A stretch of DNA of 64,000 bases from Daejeonella sp. H1SJ63 (GCF_029360775.1 NZ_JARKMZ010000028.1:434001-498000), one strand, 5' to 3'; numbered from the stretch's first letter, positions 15,741 to 25,366 are shown. Numbers and translations: made by a program. The notes: generated from the sequence alone by a model not told the origin.

Positions 15741-16691
15741 ATGAAAAATCGAACTGATTTTGGCTTAAATCGTAGGGCATTTTTAAGTACCGGTGGTCTC
15801 GGACTATTGGGTGCTTCCATGTCGGGGGTATTGTGTAATGTGCCTTCAAAAGAAGAAACTGAGCAGGCCTCCAATACCTTTCAGAAGGATGGCTGGAAGG
15901 CCATTATGGAATCGGCAAAGAAATATCCCAAGCTGGATGCGCATAATCACGTGTGGACCGGCAGCAATGCGGCGCAGGTGGATGAGAGCTGTGAAGCATT
16001 GGGTATTACCAAAGCAGCCTGCTCCATTCCGGGAGGGAAAACGGTGGCTGAAATCCGTGCCAATAATGATATTATCATCCAGGCCATGAAGTCGCATCCC
16101 AAGCGCATCATGGGACAATGCTATATCAACCCTTTGTTTAAAAAAGAAGCGCTGGATGAAATCGACCGTTGTGTAGACAATGGGATGGTGATGCTTGGCG
16201 AATTATATGATGCCGTAAAGATCAGTGATCCCTTATATTATCCGATAGTGGAGCGATGCATCAAGCATAAAATTCCATTGATGCTGCATGGTGTAACCAC
16301 CCTTGGCAACTGGCGTCCGGGTTATTTGCCAACCAATCCGCCAAACTCATCGGTTCCTGAAGATTTTGTTGAAATCGCCAACCGCTATCCTGAAGCCATG
16401 ATCATTTGCGGTCATATTGGTGGGGGTGGTAACTGGGAATACATGTGCCGGATTTTAAAGAAGGCGCCTACTTTATACCTGGATACCAGTGGCAGTGTCA
16501 GTGATGAGGGGATGATCGACATGGCGGTGAAATACCTTGGTGCGGATCGTTTGCTGTTCGCTACTGATATGAACTACGAAACCGGCGTGGGTAAAATTAT
16601 GTGGGCTGATCTGACTGAAGCAGACAGGAAAAAGATATTCTTTGAAAACTTTAACAATCTATTGAGAAAGGCGGGTAATCATGCTGCTTGA
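15741..16691 (+). CDS. Tat-exported amidohydrolase-2 family protein (metal-binding partner)
   Basis: A single TIM-barrel amidohydrolase of 316 residues. The leader NRRAFLSTGGLG is a twin-arginine signal; a Cys follows at SGVLCN, so a lipid anchor is possible. Metal-site features: H68-x-H70 (LDAHNHVW), MLHGVTT, ICGHIGGGG and D276 (LLFATDMN). It corresponds to the second, catalytic barrel of the fused amidohydrolase upstream. The next gene starts 11 bp before its stop, so the two are translationally linked. The reaction (amide, ester or lactone hydrolysis, or decarboxylation) and the substrate are unknown. Location between lyase genes suggests processing of a released uronate derivative. Confidence 0.82.
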   Translation: MKNRTDFGLNRRAFLSTGGLGLLGASMSGVLCNVPSKEETEQASNTFQKDGWKAIMESAKKYPKLDAHNHVWTGSNAAQVDESCEALGITKAACSIPGGKTVAEIRANNDIIIQAMKSHPKRIMGQCYINPLFKKEALDEIDRCVDNGMVMLGELYDAVKISDPLYYPIVERCIKHKIPLMLHGVTTLGNWRPGYLPTNPPNSSVPEDFVEIANRYPEAMIICGHIGGGGNWEYMCRILKKAPTLYLDTSGSVSDEGMIDMAVKYLGADRLLFATDMNYETGVGKIMWADLTEADRKKIFFENFNNLLRKAGNHAA

Positions 16692-17493
16692 TATTAATGC
16701 ATTCGTGGGCCACTGGCCATTCAGAAATTTAAGAGGGAATAATCTTAAAGATCTGCTGAAACGTATGAATACCTATGGGGTGGATAAGGCTATTGTATCT
16801 AACCTGAACGGGATCTTCTATGTAGACGGACAGATTGCCAATGAAGAGTTATTTGCAGAGCTGAATTCAGATCCATTGTTTAAAGATCGTTTTATTGCTT
16901 TTGCAACTATTAACCCGGTTTTGCCCTGGTGGAGAGATGCGCTGGAAACCTGTCACAAAGAGTTTGGGATGAAAGGAGTACGGATATTTCCGGTATATCA
17001 TCATTACAAACTTACCGATAATGCCTGCATCGAAATGGTGAAGGCTGCCAGAGATCTGGGTATGGTTGTTTCCATTCCGCTTCGTATGACTGATCTGAGA
17101 GAAAGATCCTGGCTGGATGTGGATAAGGCGATCAGCTATAATGATGTTGCAGCATTGGTTGCTAAGGTGCCTGATGCCAAATACATGATTCTGGAAGCCA
17201 GAATTACCGACGGACAGGAGCCTACCACGGCTGAGTCTGTTAAAATACTGAAGGCTGCTGATGTGCTTTTTGATACCTCAAGAGGCAGCGGAGTGGCTGT
17301 AAAGGGTCCTAACAGCGAAAGCCTGACCTATTTACTGGAGAATTTCGGCGCAGATAAACTGGCTTTTGGTACGGAAACTCCTTTTGTGGATTATACCTCC
17401 CCGTTTTTAAGACTCGGAGTTTTTAAGGCCATTGATGAGAATACCAAACAAAAGGTATGGTCGGGGAATGCCCTGCGCATGCTTAAACTTTAA
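16681..17493 (+). CDS. Degenerate amidohydrolase-2 barrel, likely partner subunit
   Basis: A 270-residue barrel that starts directly with MLLDINAFVGHWPFRN. The usual HxH is absent, and the strand-8 segment reads FGTETPF rather than xxxD, so metal catalysis is unlikely. It matches the first, non-catalytic barrel of the fused amidohydrolase. It has no signal peptide although its overlapping partner carries a Tat leader. Because Tat exports folded complexes, it may travel as a passenger; otherwise the protein would remain in the cytoplasm. The start is fixed by the 11-bp overlap with the preceding gene. It is followed after 58 bp by the second lyase. Confidence 0.75.
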   Translation: MLLDINAFVGHWPFRNLRGNNLKDLLKRMNTYGVDKAIVSNLNGIFYVDGQIANEELFAELNSDPLFKDRFIAFATINPVLPWWRDALETCHKEFGMKGVRIFPVYHHYKLTDNACIEMVKAARDLGMVVSIPLRMTDLRERSWLDVDKAISYNDVAALVAKVPDAKYMILEARITDGQEPTTAESVKILKAADVLFDTSRGSGVAVKGPNSESLTYLLENFGADKLAFGTETPFVDYTSPFLRLGVFKAIDENTKQKVWSGNALRMLKL

Positions 17494-17551
17494 AAAATTA
17501 AACCCAACAACAATCCCGCATATGCGGAAATTAACTACAAATAATATCCAA

Positions 17552-20500
17552 ATGAAAAAACAATTCCTTTTACAACTCGCAGCAATTTGCATGATTTTTA
17601 ATCTTGCGTATGCTCAGAATCCGGTTGGCAGGACTCCCTACACTTTGTCCAATGATTTTGAGACAGGGGAGCTTTTCGGCTGGGAAACTTATCCTTATGC
17701 TCAGGATATAGCCTTTGATGCGCTGTATTTTGCGGTTAAGTCGCCTACTTATAAAGACAGCAAATACGCGCTGGCCCGTCCTTTTAAAGCGCATGATGTG
17801 ACTGAACTCTATCAGGGTTTTACCAGACGTCTGAATATGTATACCATTGCCGGCAGTAGGGTAAAAGCTGCGATTTATTTTCAGGGCGACCGTAATCCGG
17901 AATCTCTGGAGCTTTCATTAGGTACTTTTGAGGGTAAACGTTATTTCCATACCATCAAAAACCCTAAAGCCAATTCCTGGCTGGAGCTTGATCTTCCGAT
18001 ATCTGAATTTAAGCTGAATGGCCAAGCACTTGGAGCTAATGAGCATATTCAGGTGATCACACTGAAAGGAACTTATCCTATTGTAAACTACCTGTACACT
18101 TACACCATTCTGATGGATGATTTCAGCTTCAATGGTGAACGCGACAGACAATTTGTATCAACGAGCCCTGCATCTACCAATCTGGACATGTTTGATGTTT
18201 CCATTTTAAACAAGCATTTTTTCTATGGAGATAATGTAAGCCTTAAAGTGGCCCCTGAAGGAAATCTGAACCTGAAACAGGTAAAAGGTACTTTGGTTGA
18301 CAGTAAAGGCAAAATTGTGAAAGACAATATCGCTTTCACCCGCAGCGGTAATGAATGGTCTAATCAGGCTATTTATAAGCTTTCTGAGAAGGATGCCCGC
18401 GGACAATGGGAGATCCGTTTGAAAGGGGACGACGGACAGGGAGGAGAGCTGAGCTGGGCTATTCGTTTCCTGATGCCGGGTAAGCAGATCAACGGTCACC
18501 CGAGATTGTATTTCTCTGCTGAGGAGCTTAAAAACCGTTTGGCAAATGAGAAATCGCCGGTAGCGAAAAAGATTCTTGACAATGCACTGGCTCATAAGGA
18601 TTTCATGAAGGTCAATGTAGATGAGATCAAAGAAGGGGTAGACATGACTGCAGAGAATCTGGTAGGTGGCCCTCATTCTAAAACAGCAGTAGGATTTGGT
18701 TCTTATGCTTTATGGAATAATCCAAATTCAACACTGGGTAATGTCATTGAAGAGGGAAGTCTTCAGTATGCCTTCACCGGAGACCGTGCGGCAGGTGAGC
18801 AGGCTAAAAAAGCATTGTTAAAATTATGTTCGTTTAAGAAATGGAATGCCGACTGGATGCTGGAGCGTAAGTTCTGGACTTATTATCCGGTAGGCTATAC
18901 CATTAAACCTGTGGCTTATGGTTATGATATGCTGTATGATTTGTTATCAGATTCAGAGCGTGCATTTGTAAGACAGGCTATTATGGATAAAGGATTGAAG
19001 ATGTTCCACCGTGATATGGTTGAGATGAACCGTATGCCTTCTAACCAGACCAATCATATCGCTGTTCTTGCAGGTGGTATGGGATTAGCTGCAACTGCTA
19101 TTTATGGAGATGATCCTTCAAACCCGAATCTGGAGCCTTATATCTCAGGTATTTTGACTAAAACGAAGACTTTTATCGATCGTACTTATTATGAAGATGG
19201 AAGTTATGGAGAGCCAAAAAGTGGTTATATGCACATGGCAAGCCGTGATATGGGAGAGTTGCTTCCGGCATTGGAGCGTAATTTCGGGGTAGATTATTCT
19301 ACAACTACAGCATTTAAAGATTTCTACAAATATCCGATGCAGGCCAGCTATTCTAATGGTTTAATGCAGGATTACGGAGATGGCGGTGGCGCTAAAGGTT
19401 CACGTGTTGATATGGGAAGCCAGATCCACGCCTGGTGGTTAGCCTACCGTACTAAAAATCCATACATCTACAGCTATGTAAAACCATTCTGGGAAGCCGG
19501 AAAAGGTGGATACCTGAGTTATTTATGGTATACTGATGGTATTACTCCTGCTTCAAGAGAGAGTCTTCCTCCATCTAAATTCTTCTCTGCCCAGGGTATG
19601 GTGATGCGTTCTGGATGGGATGATCAGTCGATGATCCTGAGTACTCGCGTTGGTCCGAATGCCAATCACTACCATTACGATCAGGGTAGTTTCCAGATCA
19701 TGAAAAACGGAGAAACTTTATTGACTGACCCTGCTTATGGTCCTTTGGGATATTATGCGAATCTCGAGTATTTGAGTTATAGCGTTCAGGCGAATGCTCA
19801 TAACGTGATGCTGGTTGATCACGATCCTGAAAGTCAGGCTCCTGCTCATTATGATAATGGTATCAAAGCTTTACGTGAATGGCCAAAGGTGCTGCATTTG
19901 TTCAACGGTAAAGATGCCGACGGAATGGAGAGTGAACTAAGCTCTGTGTACAAGGATAAGCTTGAAAAATACTCACGTACCTTGCTTTATACCAAAACCG
20001 GACCGATCTTCTTATTTGATGAAGTGAAAAGTAAATCGCCAAAAGGCCATGTTTACGATTGGTTGTTTCATGCTCCTCCGGGTGAAAACAATCAGACTGC
20101 CATCAGTTATGATAAAGGACGTATGATTATTGACCGTCCAAATGCTAAACTGACGATGGATGTAGTGACTCCGGAAATTGTTGCCTCTAAGATTTATGAT
20201 AAGAGTGCAGGTATCGGTAAATCATTCTATGAGTCATTCCTGGATCTGGCAAGTAAACCGGATCTGAATCAGGTAAATTTCCTTGCAGTTATTTTACCGG
20301 AGTCTAAACCGTCTTCAGGTCCTGCACCTGTAACCACTAAGCTGGAAGCAGCGGGATGGATTGGTGCGAAGATGGAGCATGCCAATGGTTCTGATATCGG
20401 CTTCTTCAGAGTAGGATCAGAAAATGGGGTAGCTGCAGGATTTACGACAGATGCGAAAAGATTTACTGCATCCTACGATAAATCAGGTGCGCTTCAGAAG

Positions 20501-20770
20501 ATTTATTATGAAGGAACTGCCATATCAGGTAATGGATTGGGATTAAACACGGATGCCGGAACCAGAGGTACTATTGCTTTGGTTTCTTCAGGTATAGATG
20601 CAGAAATCAAATCATGGAAAGGTTGTACTGCGAAAGTTCTGGTAGCCGGAAACCCTTCATCTGTACAGGTGGCAGGTCAGTCGGTTAAAGACTGGACTTA
20701 TGATGCGGCTTCAAAAACCGTTTCTGTGAAATTACCGGGTGGAACAGTTGCTTTAAAAATCAATAAATAA
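17552..20770 (+). CDS. Heparinase II/III-family polysaccharide lyase, multidomain (copy 2)
   Basis: A 1072-residue exported lyase with the same domain order as copy 1: Sec signal (MKKQFLLQLAAICMIF...AYAQ), N-terminal beta domain ending DDFSFNGERDRQF, Ig-like domain, alpha/alpha toroid from INGHPRLYF, and heparinase C-terminal domain. Key residues are N501-H502 (NQTNHIAV), a Tyr in KSGYMHM, and H706-x-H708-x-D710 (NHYHYDQG). An in-frame ATG 40 codons upstream overlaps the previous gene and gives a poor N terminus, so it is rejected. Copies 1 and 2 are similar along their full length and probably arose by duplication with the amidohydrolase genes. A strong terminator follows. Confidence 0.88.
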   Translation: MKKQFLLQLAAICMIFNLAYAQNPVGRTPYTLSNDFETGELFGWETYPYAQDIAFDALYFAVKSPTYKDSKYALARPFKAHDVTELYQGFTRRLNMYTIAGSRVKAAIYFQGDRNPESLELSLGTFEGKRYFHTIKNPKANSWLELDLPISEFKLNGQALGANEHIQVITLKGTYPIVNYLYTYTILMDDFSFNGERDRQFVSTSPASTNLDMFDVSILNKHFFYGDNVSLKVAPEGNLNLKQVKGTLVDSKGKIVKDNIAFTRSGNEWSNQAIYKLSEKDARGQWEIRLKGDDGQGGELSWAIRFLMPGKQINGHPRLYFSAEELKNRLANEKSPVAKKILDNALAHKDFMKVNVDEIKEGVDMTAENLVGGPHSKTAVGFGSYALWNNPNSTLGNVIEEGSLQYAFTGDRAAGEQAKKALLKLCSFKKWNADWMLERKFWTYYPVGYTIKPVAYGYDMLYDLLSDSERAFVRQAIMDKGLKMFHRDMVEMNRMPSNQTNHIAVLAGGMGLAATAIYGDDPSNPNLEPYISGILTKTKTFIDRTYYEDGSYGEPKSGYMHMASRDMGELLPALERNFGVDYSTTTAFKDFYKYPMQASYSNGLMQDYGDGGGAKGSRVDMGSQIHAWWLAYRTKNPYIYSYVKPFWEAGKGGYLSYLWYTDGITPASRESLPPSKFFSAQGMVMRSGWDDQSMILSTRVGPNANHYHYDQGSFQIMKNGETLLTDPAYGPLGYYANLEYLSYSVQANAHNVMLVDHDPESQAPAHYDNGIKALREWPKVLHLFNGKDADGMESELSSVYKDKLEKYSRTLLYTKTGPIFLFDEVKSKSPKGHVYDWLFHAPPGENNQTAISYDKGRMIIDRPNAKLTMDVVTPEIVASKIYDKSAGIGKSFYESFLDLASKPDLNQVNFLAVILPESKPSSGPAPVTTKLEAAGWIGAKMEHANGSDIGFFRVGSENGVAAGFTTDAKRFTASYDKSGALQKIYYEGTAISGNGLGLNTDAGTRGTIALVSSGIDAEIKSWKGCTAKVLVAGNPSSVQVAGQSVKDWTYDAASKTVSVKLPGGTVALKINK

Positions 20771-20816
20771 GTTTATTTCTGTCAATCAGAAATAGTTTTC
20801 TTTTCATACCAATATT

Positions 20817-20858
20817 CCGGATCTTCATCAGTAAACTGGTGAAGATCCGGTGTTTTTT
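20817..20858 (+). terminator. Strong intrinsic terminator after lyase copy 2
   Basis: CCGGATCTTCA and TGAAGATCCGG give an 11-bp perfect stem, extended inside by a T-G wobble and CAG/CTG with loop TAAA. A T-run follows (TGTTTTTT). It ends the amidohydrolase/lyase transcript. Confidence 0.88.
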
Positions 20859-20914
20859 ATCGACTGGCAATCAATACCGTTCAAAACTTATTCATTCGCC
20901 GATTTAGGTAAATT

Positions 20915-23158
20915 ATGATTCAAAAACTTTATTTCAGGTCTGTCTTTACTGTTCTTGTTTTCCTCCTGGGTGCCGGAAACGGTTTTTCTTCTATTGTTCA
21001 GGGAGCATCCCATGCCGGACTCCGATATAGCCATTCAGACCAGGGCAGAGATACCCTGAACAGAAAGGCTGAGAAATGGACAGCTGCAGAATTATGGACT
21101 CAATCGGTTTCTCAGAACCTGAAGCTGGTAAACAATGCCATCGTATTGGAGGATAATCTTCTGATTGAAAACGATGCGGCAGCATTAGGTTCTATTCGTT
21201 CAGAAGCCTGGGATACGCTTGCCAGAGGAGTGGTCATCAGGAAATACCTGAACCTGACGGTGCTGCCTGATCAGAATGCATGGATCAGTATGCTGATTTA
21301 TCCGATGGTACCGGCTGAGCCGATGAGTGGAGGGAAGCTTGAATTCAGGGTGAACGGAAATAAACCGATTGTTTATGAATTGAAGCATTTCTGGACTTCA
21401 GTTCCTGTGCCTGTTTCCTATCTGAAGAAGGGTAAAAATCAGATCGAAGTCAGGGTGCATAATCCCGATGAAAAATTCAGGATTCCAATGGCATTGAGTT
21501 CTGTTGTGAAAACCATTATTGGTCAGCCAACATCTTATACAGGGAATAGCGAGCGAAGCAATGACCAGGGTAAGACATGGACATATGCCGGTACCAGTGC
21601 TAACATTGCAGAATATCCAATCCGCTTGAAAATTCAGGCGAGCGACAAGAGAGGATGGCTTCAAACGCCGGTTATTAATCTGGCAGACAAAGGGGCAGGG
21701 GACCTGATGTATTTGCCGGTTAAAATGGAATCAGCAGGGATGAAGCCGGATACCCTGAATGCCGGAGGTTCAGGCTGGCAAACCCGAATCAGAACCGGTA
21801 ATACCCATTTACCTGAAGCAGGTGAGTGGACAGACTGGCGGAATTTTAATGGGACTTTATTGCCTGTTGACCTGAATCACCGTTTTGTTCAGCTTGAATT
21901 TAGCTTTGGGTCAAATACAGCGGGTAAATCTCCACAGATTAGAGGTCTTGGACTGGAAAGTCGCTGGCGTTCAGTTTCATCAAAGGATAAGATTGTTATT
22001 TCAGAGGTCAGGAATTATCCTCTGATTCGTTCATCTTTTCATTTTGTGCATGAGAATCCTGCCTTACCGGAACTGCAGGACTTTCGCCGCCAGTTTAAGC
22101 TGGATCAGGTAGTAGAAGGTGCAAAAACAGAATGGGAGAAAATTAAGCTTCTAAGGGCCTGGACAGCCGCAAGTTGGGACTGGTTTCTTCCGAATTCGGA
22201 GTTTGATGATCTTTTAAGCTGGGATGCACAGAAAATACTCAGTGGCCCTTTGGCCAAAGGTAATCTATCAAAAAAGGGAGGTAATTGCCTTCATTATGCC
22301 ATTGTGTTTGCACAGGCTTGTCAAAGTTTCGGAATACCGGCAAGGATTGTAAATACCAATTATGCCATCTGGGGAGGGCATGAGCTGGTGGAGGTCTGGT
22401 CGCGCGATTATGGCAAATGGATCATGGCCGATCCCAACTTCGATTCGATGTTCTACGATAAGAAAACCGGTATTCCTTTAAATATTCTTGAATTGCATGA
22501 TCTTTTTCTCCAGACTTATTATCCTGACGGAGAAGTAATTGACAGAGATCAGTGGTCGTTTGAAGACCGCGATCGCCGTGCCAACCGGATTGATCCTGAT
22601 AAACTTCCTATTGCCATGGAGGTTGGTGGAAAAGCCTTTTCAGGGAAAATTAATCAGGATTACGTCTGGTGGAAAGTAACCATGAATAAAGAAAATTCAG
22701 GTTATTCAGGAGGATATGGATTCTATAATACCGCAGAAGTGCGCTGGGTACCGCGCAGCAACTGGTTGAGTCAGAAACTGCCCTTACCCGTAACCCATGG
22801 CAGGACGCACTGGGGTTGGGATGGATATTATGCCTGGACTGATCCGCAAACACCCGAAACACCTGAGCATCGTTACTATGTGAGAAGGGCTTCAGATATG
22901 TATGGCCGGCTTTGCAGTGTAGATTTCAGTGTGCAATACCTCAATGAGGGACGAATCAAAATAAATATGGCCACAGAAACTCCCGGATTCAGTCATTTTA
23001 GTTTGGTAGTGAACGGTATTCAGATTACTGAAAAGGGTAATTCGGCTTTTGTGAATTTGGTTGAGGGTAATAATACTATTGAAATTAAAAGTGTGGATGC
23101 TTTGGGGAATGCTGGGGTAGTTAGCGGTTTGAAAATTAGTTATTTGGGAGTTAATTGA
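20915..23158 (+). CDS. Transglutaminase-like cysteine hydrolase, exported
   Basis: A 747-residue exported protein with a transglutaminase/protease-like core. The triad is visible: C458 in KGGNCLHYA, H489 in GGHELVEVWS and D506 in MADPNFD. A hydrophobic signal (FLLGAGNGFSS) is at the N terminus. The first 400 residues are beta-rich (PVSYLKKGKNQIEVRV suggests a jelly-roll). The C-terminal 90 residues form a beta-sandwich shared with the truncated protein at the left edge of the window. In bacteria this fold usually hydrolyses amide or peptide bonds rather than cross-linking. It lies between a terminator and a regulatory gene set, so it forms its own unit. It could remove amino-acid substituents from the glycan; that is inference. 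Confidence 0.8.
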   Translation: MIQKLYFRSVFTVLVFLLGAGNGFSSIVQGASHAGLRYSHSDQGRDTLNRKAEKWTAAELWTQSVSQNLKLVNNAIVLEDNLLIENDAAALGSIRSEAWDTLARGVVIRKYLNLTVLPDQNAWISMLIYPMVPAEPMSGGKLEFRVNGNKPIVYELKHFWTSVPVPVSYLKKGKNQIEVRVHNPDEKFRIPMALSSVVKTIIGQPTSYTGNSERSNDQGKTWTYAGTSANIAEYPIRLKIQASDKRGWLQTPVINLADKGAGDLMYLPVKMESAGMKPDTLNAGGSGWQTRIRTGNTHLPEAGEWTDWRNFNGTLLPVDLNHRFVQLEFSFGSNTAGKSPQIRGLGLESRWRSVSSKDKIVISEVRNYPLIRSSFHFVHENPALPELQDFRRQFKLDQVVEGAKTEWEKIKLLRAWTAASWDWFLPNSEFDDLLSWDAQKILSGPLAKGNLSKKGGNCLHYAIVFAQACQSFGIPARIVNTNYAIWGGHELVEVWSRDYGKWIMADPNFDSMFYDKKTGIPLNILELHDLFLQTYYPDGEVIDRDQWSFEDRDRRANRIDPDKLPIAMEVGGKAFSGKINQDYVWWKVTMNKENSGYSGGYGFYNTAEVRWVPRSNWLSQKLPLPVTHGRTHWGWDGYYAWTDPQTPETPEHRYYVRRASDMYGRLCSVDFSVQYLNEGRIKINMATETPGFSHFSLVVNGIQITEKGNSAFVNLVEGNNTIEIKSVDALGNAGVVSGLKISYLGVN

Positions 23159-23417
23159 TGTAAGGTAATTCCCTGTATATTAATCAACCCTGTGTTATTA
23201 ATTGGTTAAATAAATGACGTGCCAAGGATAATTTTAGAATATTAGATTTATAGTAATTGAATGTAACTTTTTAGTTATAGATTTATGAAAGTTAAGGTTA
23301 AGTTATAGCATAACAAATCAAACTGGAGATGTGAGTTTATAGGTTAAAGCTCTATAATGAGTTCGAAAACAGTATTTAAACTATCGGAATATTCATATAA
23401 GTTTAGTAAATTTCAAT

Positions 23418-23999
23418 ATGTTAATCGGAAAATCTCATACTGTTGAAGATAGTTTACTTCTTGTTAAACTTGGGCAGGGTTCAGAAGAAGCCTTCGAAGC
23501 AATATATGAAAAGTATTGGAGCAATGTTTTTGATGAAGCCTATAAGAGAATTGGAGACCGGGATATTGCTAAAGATATAGCTCAGGAAGTATTTACATCT
23601 ATGTGGGTTAGAGGCACTGAAATTCCTATTGATAATCTTCCTGCCTGGTTATATACAGTAACAAAAAATAACGTTTACAAACAGATTCAAAAGCAAGAGC
23701 GATTTGTACCTATTTCTGATTTGTTATCTGAATTGCAAAATAATGGGGCTTGGGCAGATGCATTGATTGTTGAGAAACAACTGATTCTAGCATACAAGAC
23801 CTTAATTGATTCACTCCCAAATCAGCAACGCATAATATTTAAAATGCGTTATCAGGATGAGTTTTCTCCGAATGAAATAGCTTTTAAATTGAAACTGTCT
23901 CCCAAAACAGTTCGTAATCATTTAGGCAGAGCTATTGTTAAATTAAAAACAACTTTCTTGATGGTACAGGTAGCCATGATTTTATTAGAAAAGAACTAA
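23418..23999 (+). CDS. ECF-type RNA polymerase sigma factor (set 1)
   Basis: A 193-residue sigma-70 family ECF regulator. Region 2 is at about 25-95 (FEAIYEKYWSNVFDEAYKRI, then DIAQEVFTSMWVR). Region 4 is at about 125-180, with the helix-turn-helix FSPNEIAFKLKLSPKTVRNH. It heads a sigma-FecR-SusC-SusD set in the classic order and should direct transcription of that set when released by the anti-sigma factor. About 260 bp of AT-rich sequence precedes it. No hairpin terminator was seen in that gap. Its own promoter is not obvious. Confidence 0.92.
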   Translation: MLIGKSHTVEDSLLLVKLGQGSEEAFEAIYEKYWSNVFDEAYKRIGDRDIAKDIAQEVFTSMWVRGTEIPIDNLPAWLYTVTKNNVYKQIQKQERFVPISDLLSELQNNGAWADALIVEKQLILAYKTLIDSLPNQQRIIFKMRYQDEFSPNEIAFKLKLSPKTVRNHLGRAIVKLKTTFLMVQVAMILLEKN

Positions 24000-24087
24000 T
24001 AGCTGGCTAAATTTCTTCTAATTCAATTATTTAAATTTTTCAAATTTATTTTTTTGATCACTGGGCAAATTTGCGGGTTGTCTACAC

Positions 24088-25287
24088 ATGTATATAAACG
24101 ATTACATGGATCAATTTAGTAAAGAATATTTTCTTCAGATTATTGAAAAATATCAATCAGGTACAGCTACCAAAGAAGAAATTGACTTTTTGGATGCATA
24201 TTATATTGCATTAGGGGTTCGTAAAAGCTATACCGATTCATTAGATGATTCAAGACGCCAGCTTCTTAAAGAAGATTTGAGAAACTCTGTATCGGTAAAT
24301 ATTCAAAATATTCATAAATCTAAATTAGGCCTGTTCAGCTGGAGTACCTTCAGATGGGCAGTTTCTACTGCAGCTGTGATAGCAGTTGTTGGTTTTTGGG
24401 TATTTTATTCTTCTCAGACTTCGGATATTATCAAGGATACCAATGTTTTACAAACAGTTGAGAATGATATTGTACCGGGAGGGAATAAAGCGTTTCTTAC
24501 TCTTGCCAATGGAAAAAGAATTAGTCTGACCGATGCCAGTAACGGCACTCTTGCAGAACAAGCCGGTATAAAAATTGAAAAAACAACAGACGGTCAGTTG
24601 GTTTATACAGTACTATCAGATCGAAAGCAAACTTTACATTCAGAGAATCTGTATAACATCATAGAAACACCAAAAGGAGGCCGATACCAGATACGGTTAC
24701 CTGATGGTACGAATGTATGGCTTAATGCTGCTTCAAAATTAACATATCCTTCAAGTTTCGCCGGTCGTCAAACACGAAATGTAGAGTTAAGTGGTGAAGC
24801 CTACTTTGAGGTAGCAAGAGATAAAGAACACCCATTTATAGTAAAAACAGTTAAGCAGCAAGTAGTGGTATTGGGCACTCATTTTAATATCAGTTCTTAT
24901 GAAGATGAACCCGCTGTTAAAACTACTTTATTGGAAGGGAGTATAATAGTAAAAGGAACAAATGGTGGTGATAAAATTTTGAAACCAGGTCAACAATCAA
25001 CTTTAACCACGAATAACTTAAAAGTCGAAGATATTAATAATGAACAACTTACGGTTGCATGGAAAGAAGATCAGTTTGTTTTTGATAGTGATGATATCCG
25101 ATATATAATGAGAATGATCGCCCGTTGGTATGATGTGGAAGTAGAATATCAAGGTGAAATTCCTGAAAATAGATTTGGGGGATCTATTTCAAGATTTGAA
25201 AATGTCTCTGAGGTTTTAAAATCATTGGAATCTACCGGAAGAGTTAAGTTTAAAATCGATGGCAGACGTATTATTGTTACGAAATGA
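24088..25287 (+). CDS. FecR-type anti-sigma factor (set 1)
   Basis: A 399-residue single-pass inner-membrane protein. The N-terminal cytoplasmic part (residues 1-85) would hold the sigma factor. A transmembrane helix lies at about 93-110 (AVSTAAVIAVVGFWVFY). The periplasmic FecR domain contains LPDGTNVWLNAASKL and ELSGEAYFEVARDKEHPF. The end (about 320-399) is a DUF4974-like domain, RYIMRMIARWYDVEVEY. This is the usual partner of an STN-bearing SusC. A second ATG six codons in (MDQFSKEYF) is an alternative start. Confidence 0.92.
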   Translation: MYINDYMDQFSKEYFLQIIEKYQSGTATKEEIDFLDAYYIALGVRKSYTDSLDDSRRQLLKEDLRNSVSVNIQNIHKSKLGLFSWSTFRWAVSTAAVIAVVGFWVFYSSQTSDIIKDTNVLQTVENDIVPGGNKAFLTLANGKRISLTDASNGTLAEQAGIKIEKTTDGQLVYTVLSDRKQTLHSENLYNIIETPKGGRYQIRLPDGTNVWLNAASKLTYPSSFAGRQTRNVELSGEAYFEVARDKEHPFIVKTVKQQVVVLGTHFNISSYEDEPAVKTTLLEGSIIVKGTNGGDKILKPGQQSTLTTNNLKVEDINNEQLTVAWKEDQFVFDSDDIRYIMRMIARWYDVEVEYQGEIPENRFGGSISRFENVSEVLKSLESTGRVKFKIDGRRIIVTK

Positions 25288-25366
25288 TTATTTGATACTA
25301 ATTAACCTATTTGTTAACCTAAATTAAGCTTATGAGAGAAAAATATCAGAAAATCTAAGCCGAAAA

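Noticed and set aside
17432-17551. Upstream start for lyase copy 2
   Set aside because: Overlaps the preceding amidohydrolase gene and hides the signal peptide inside the protein.
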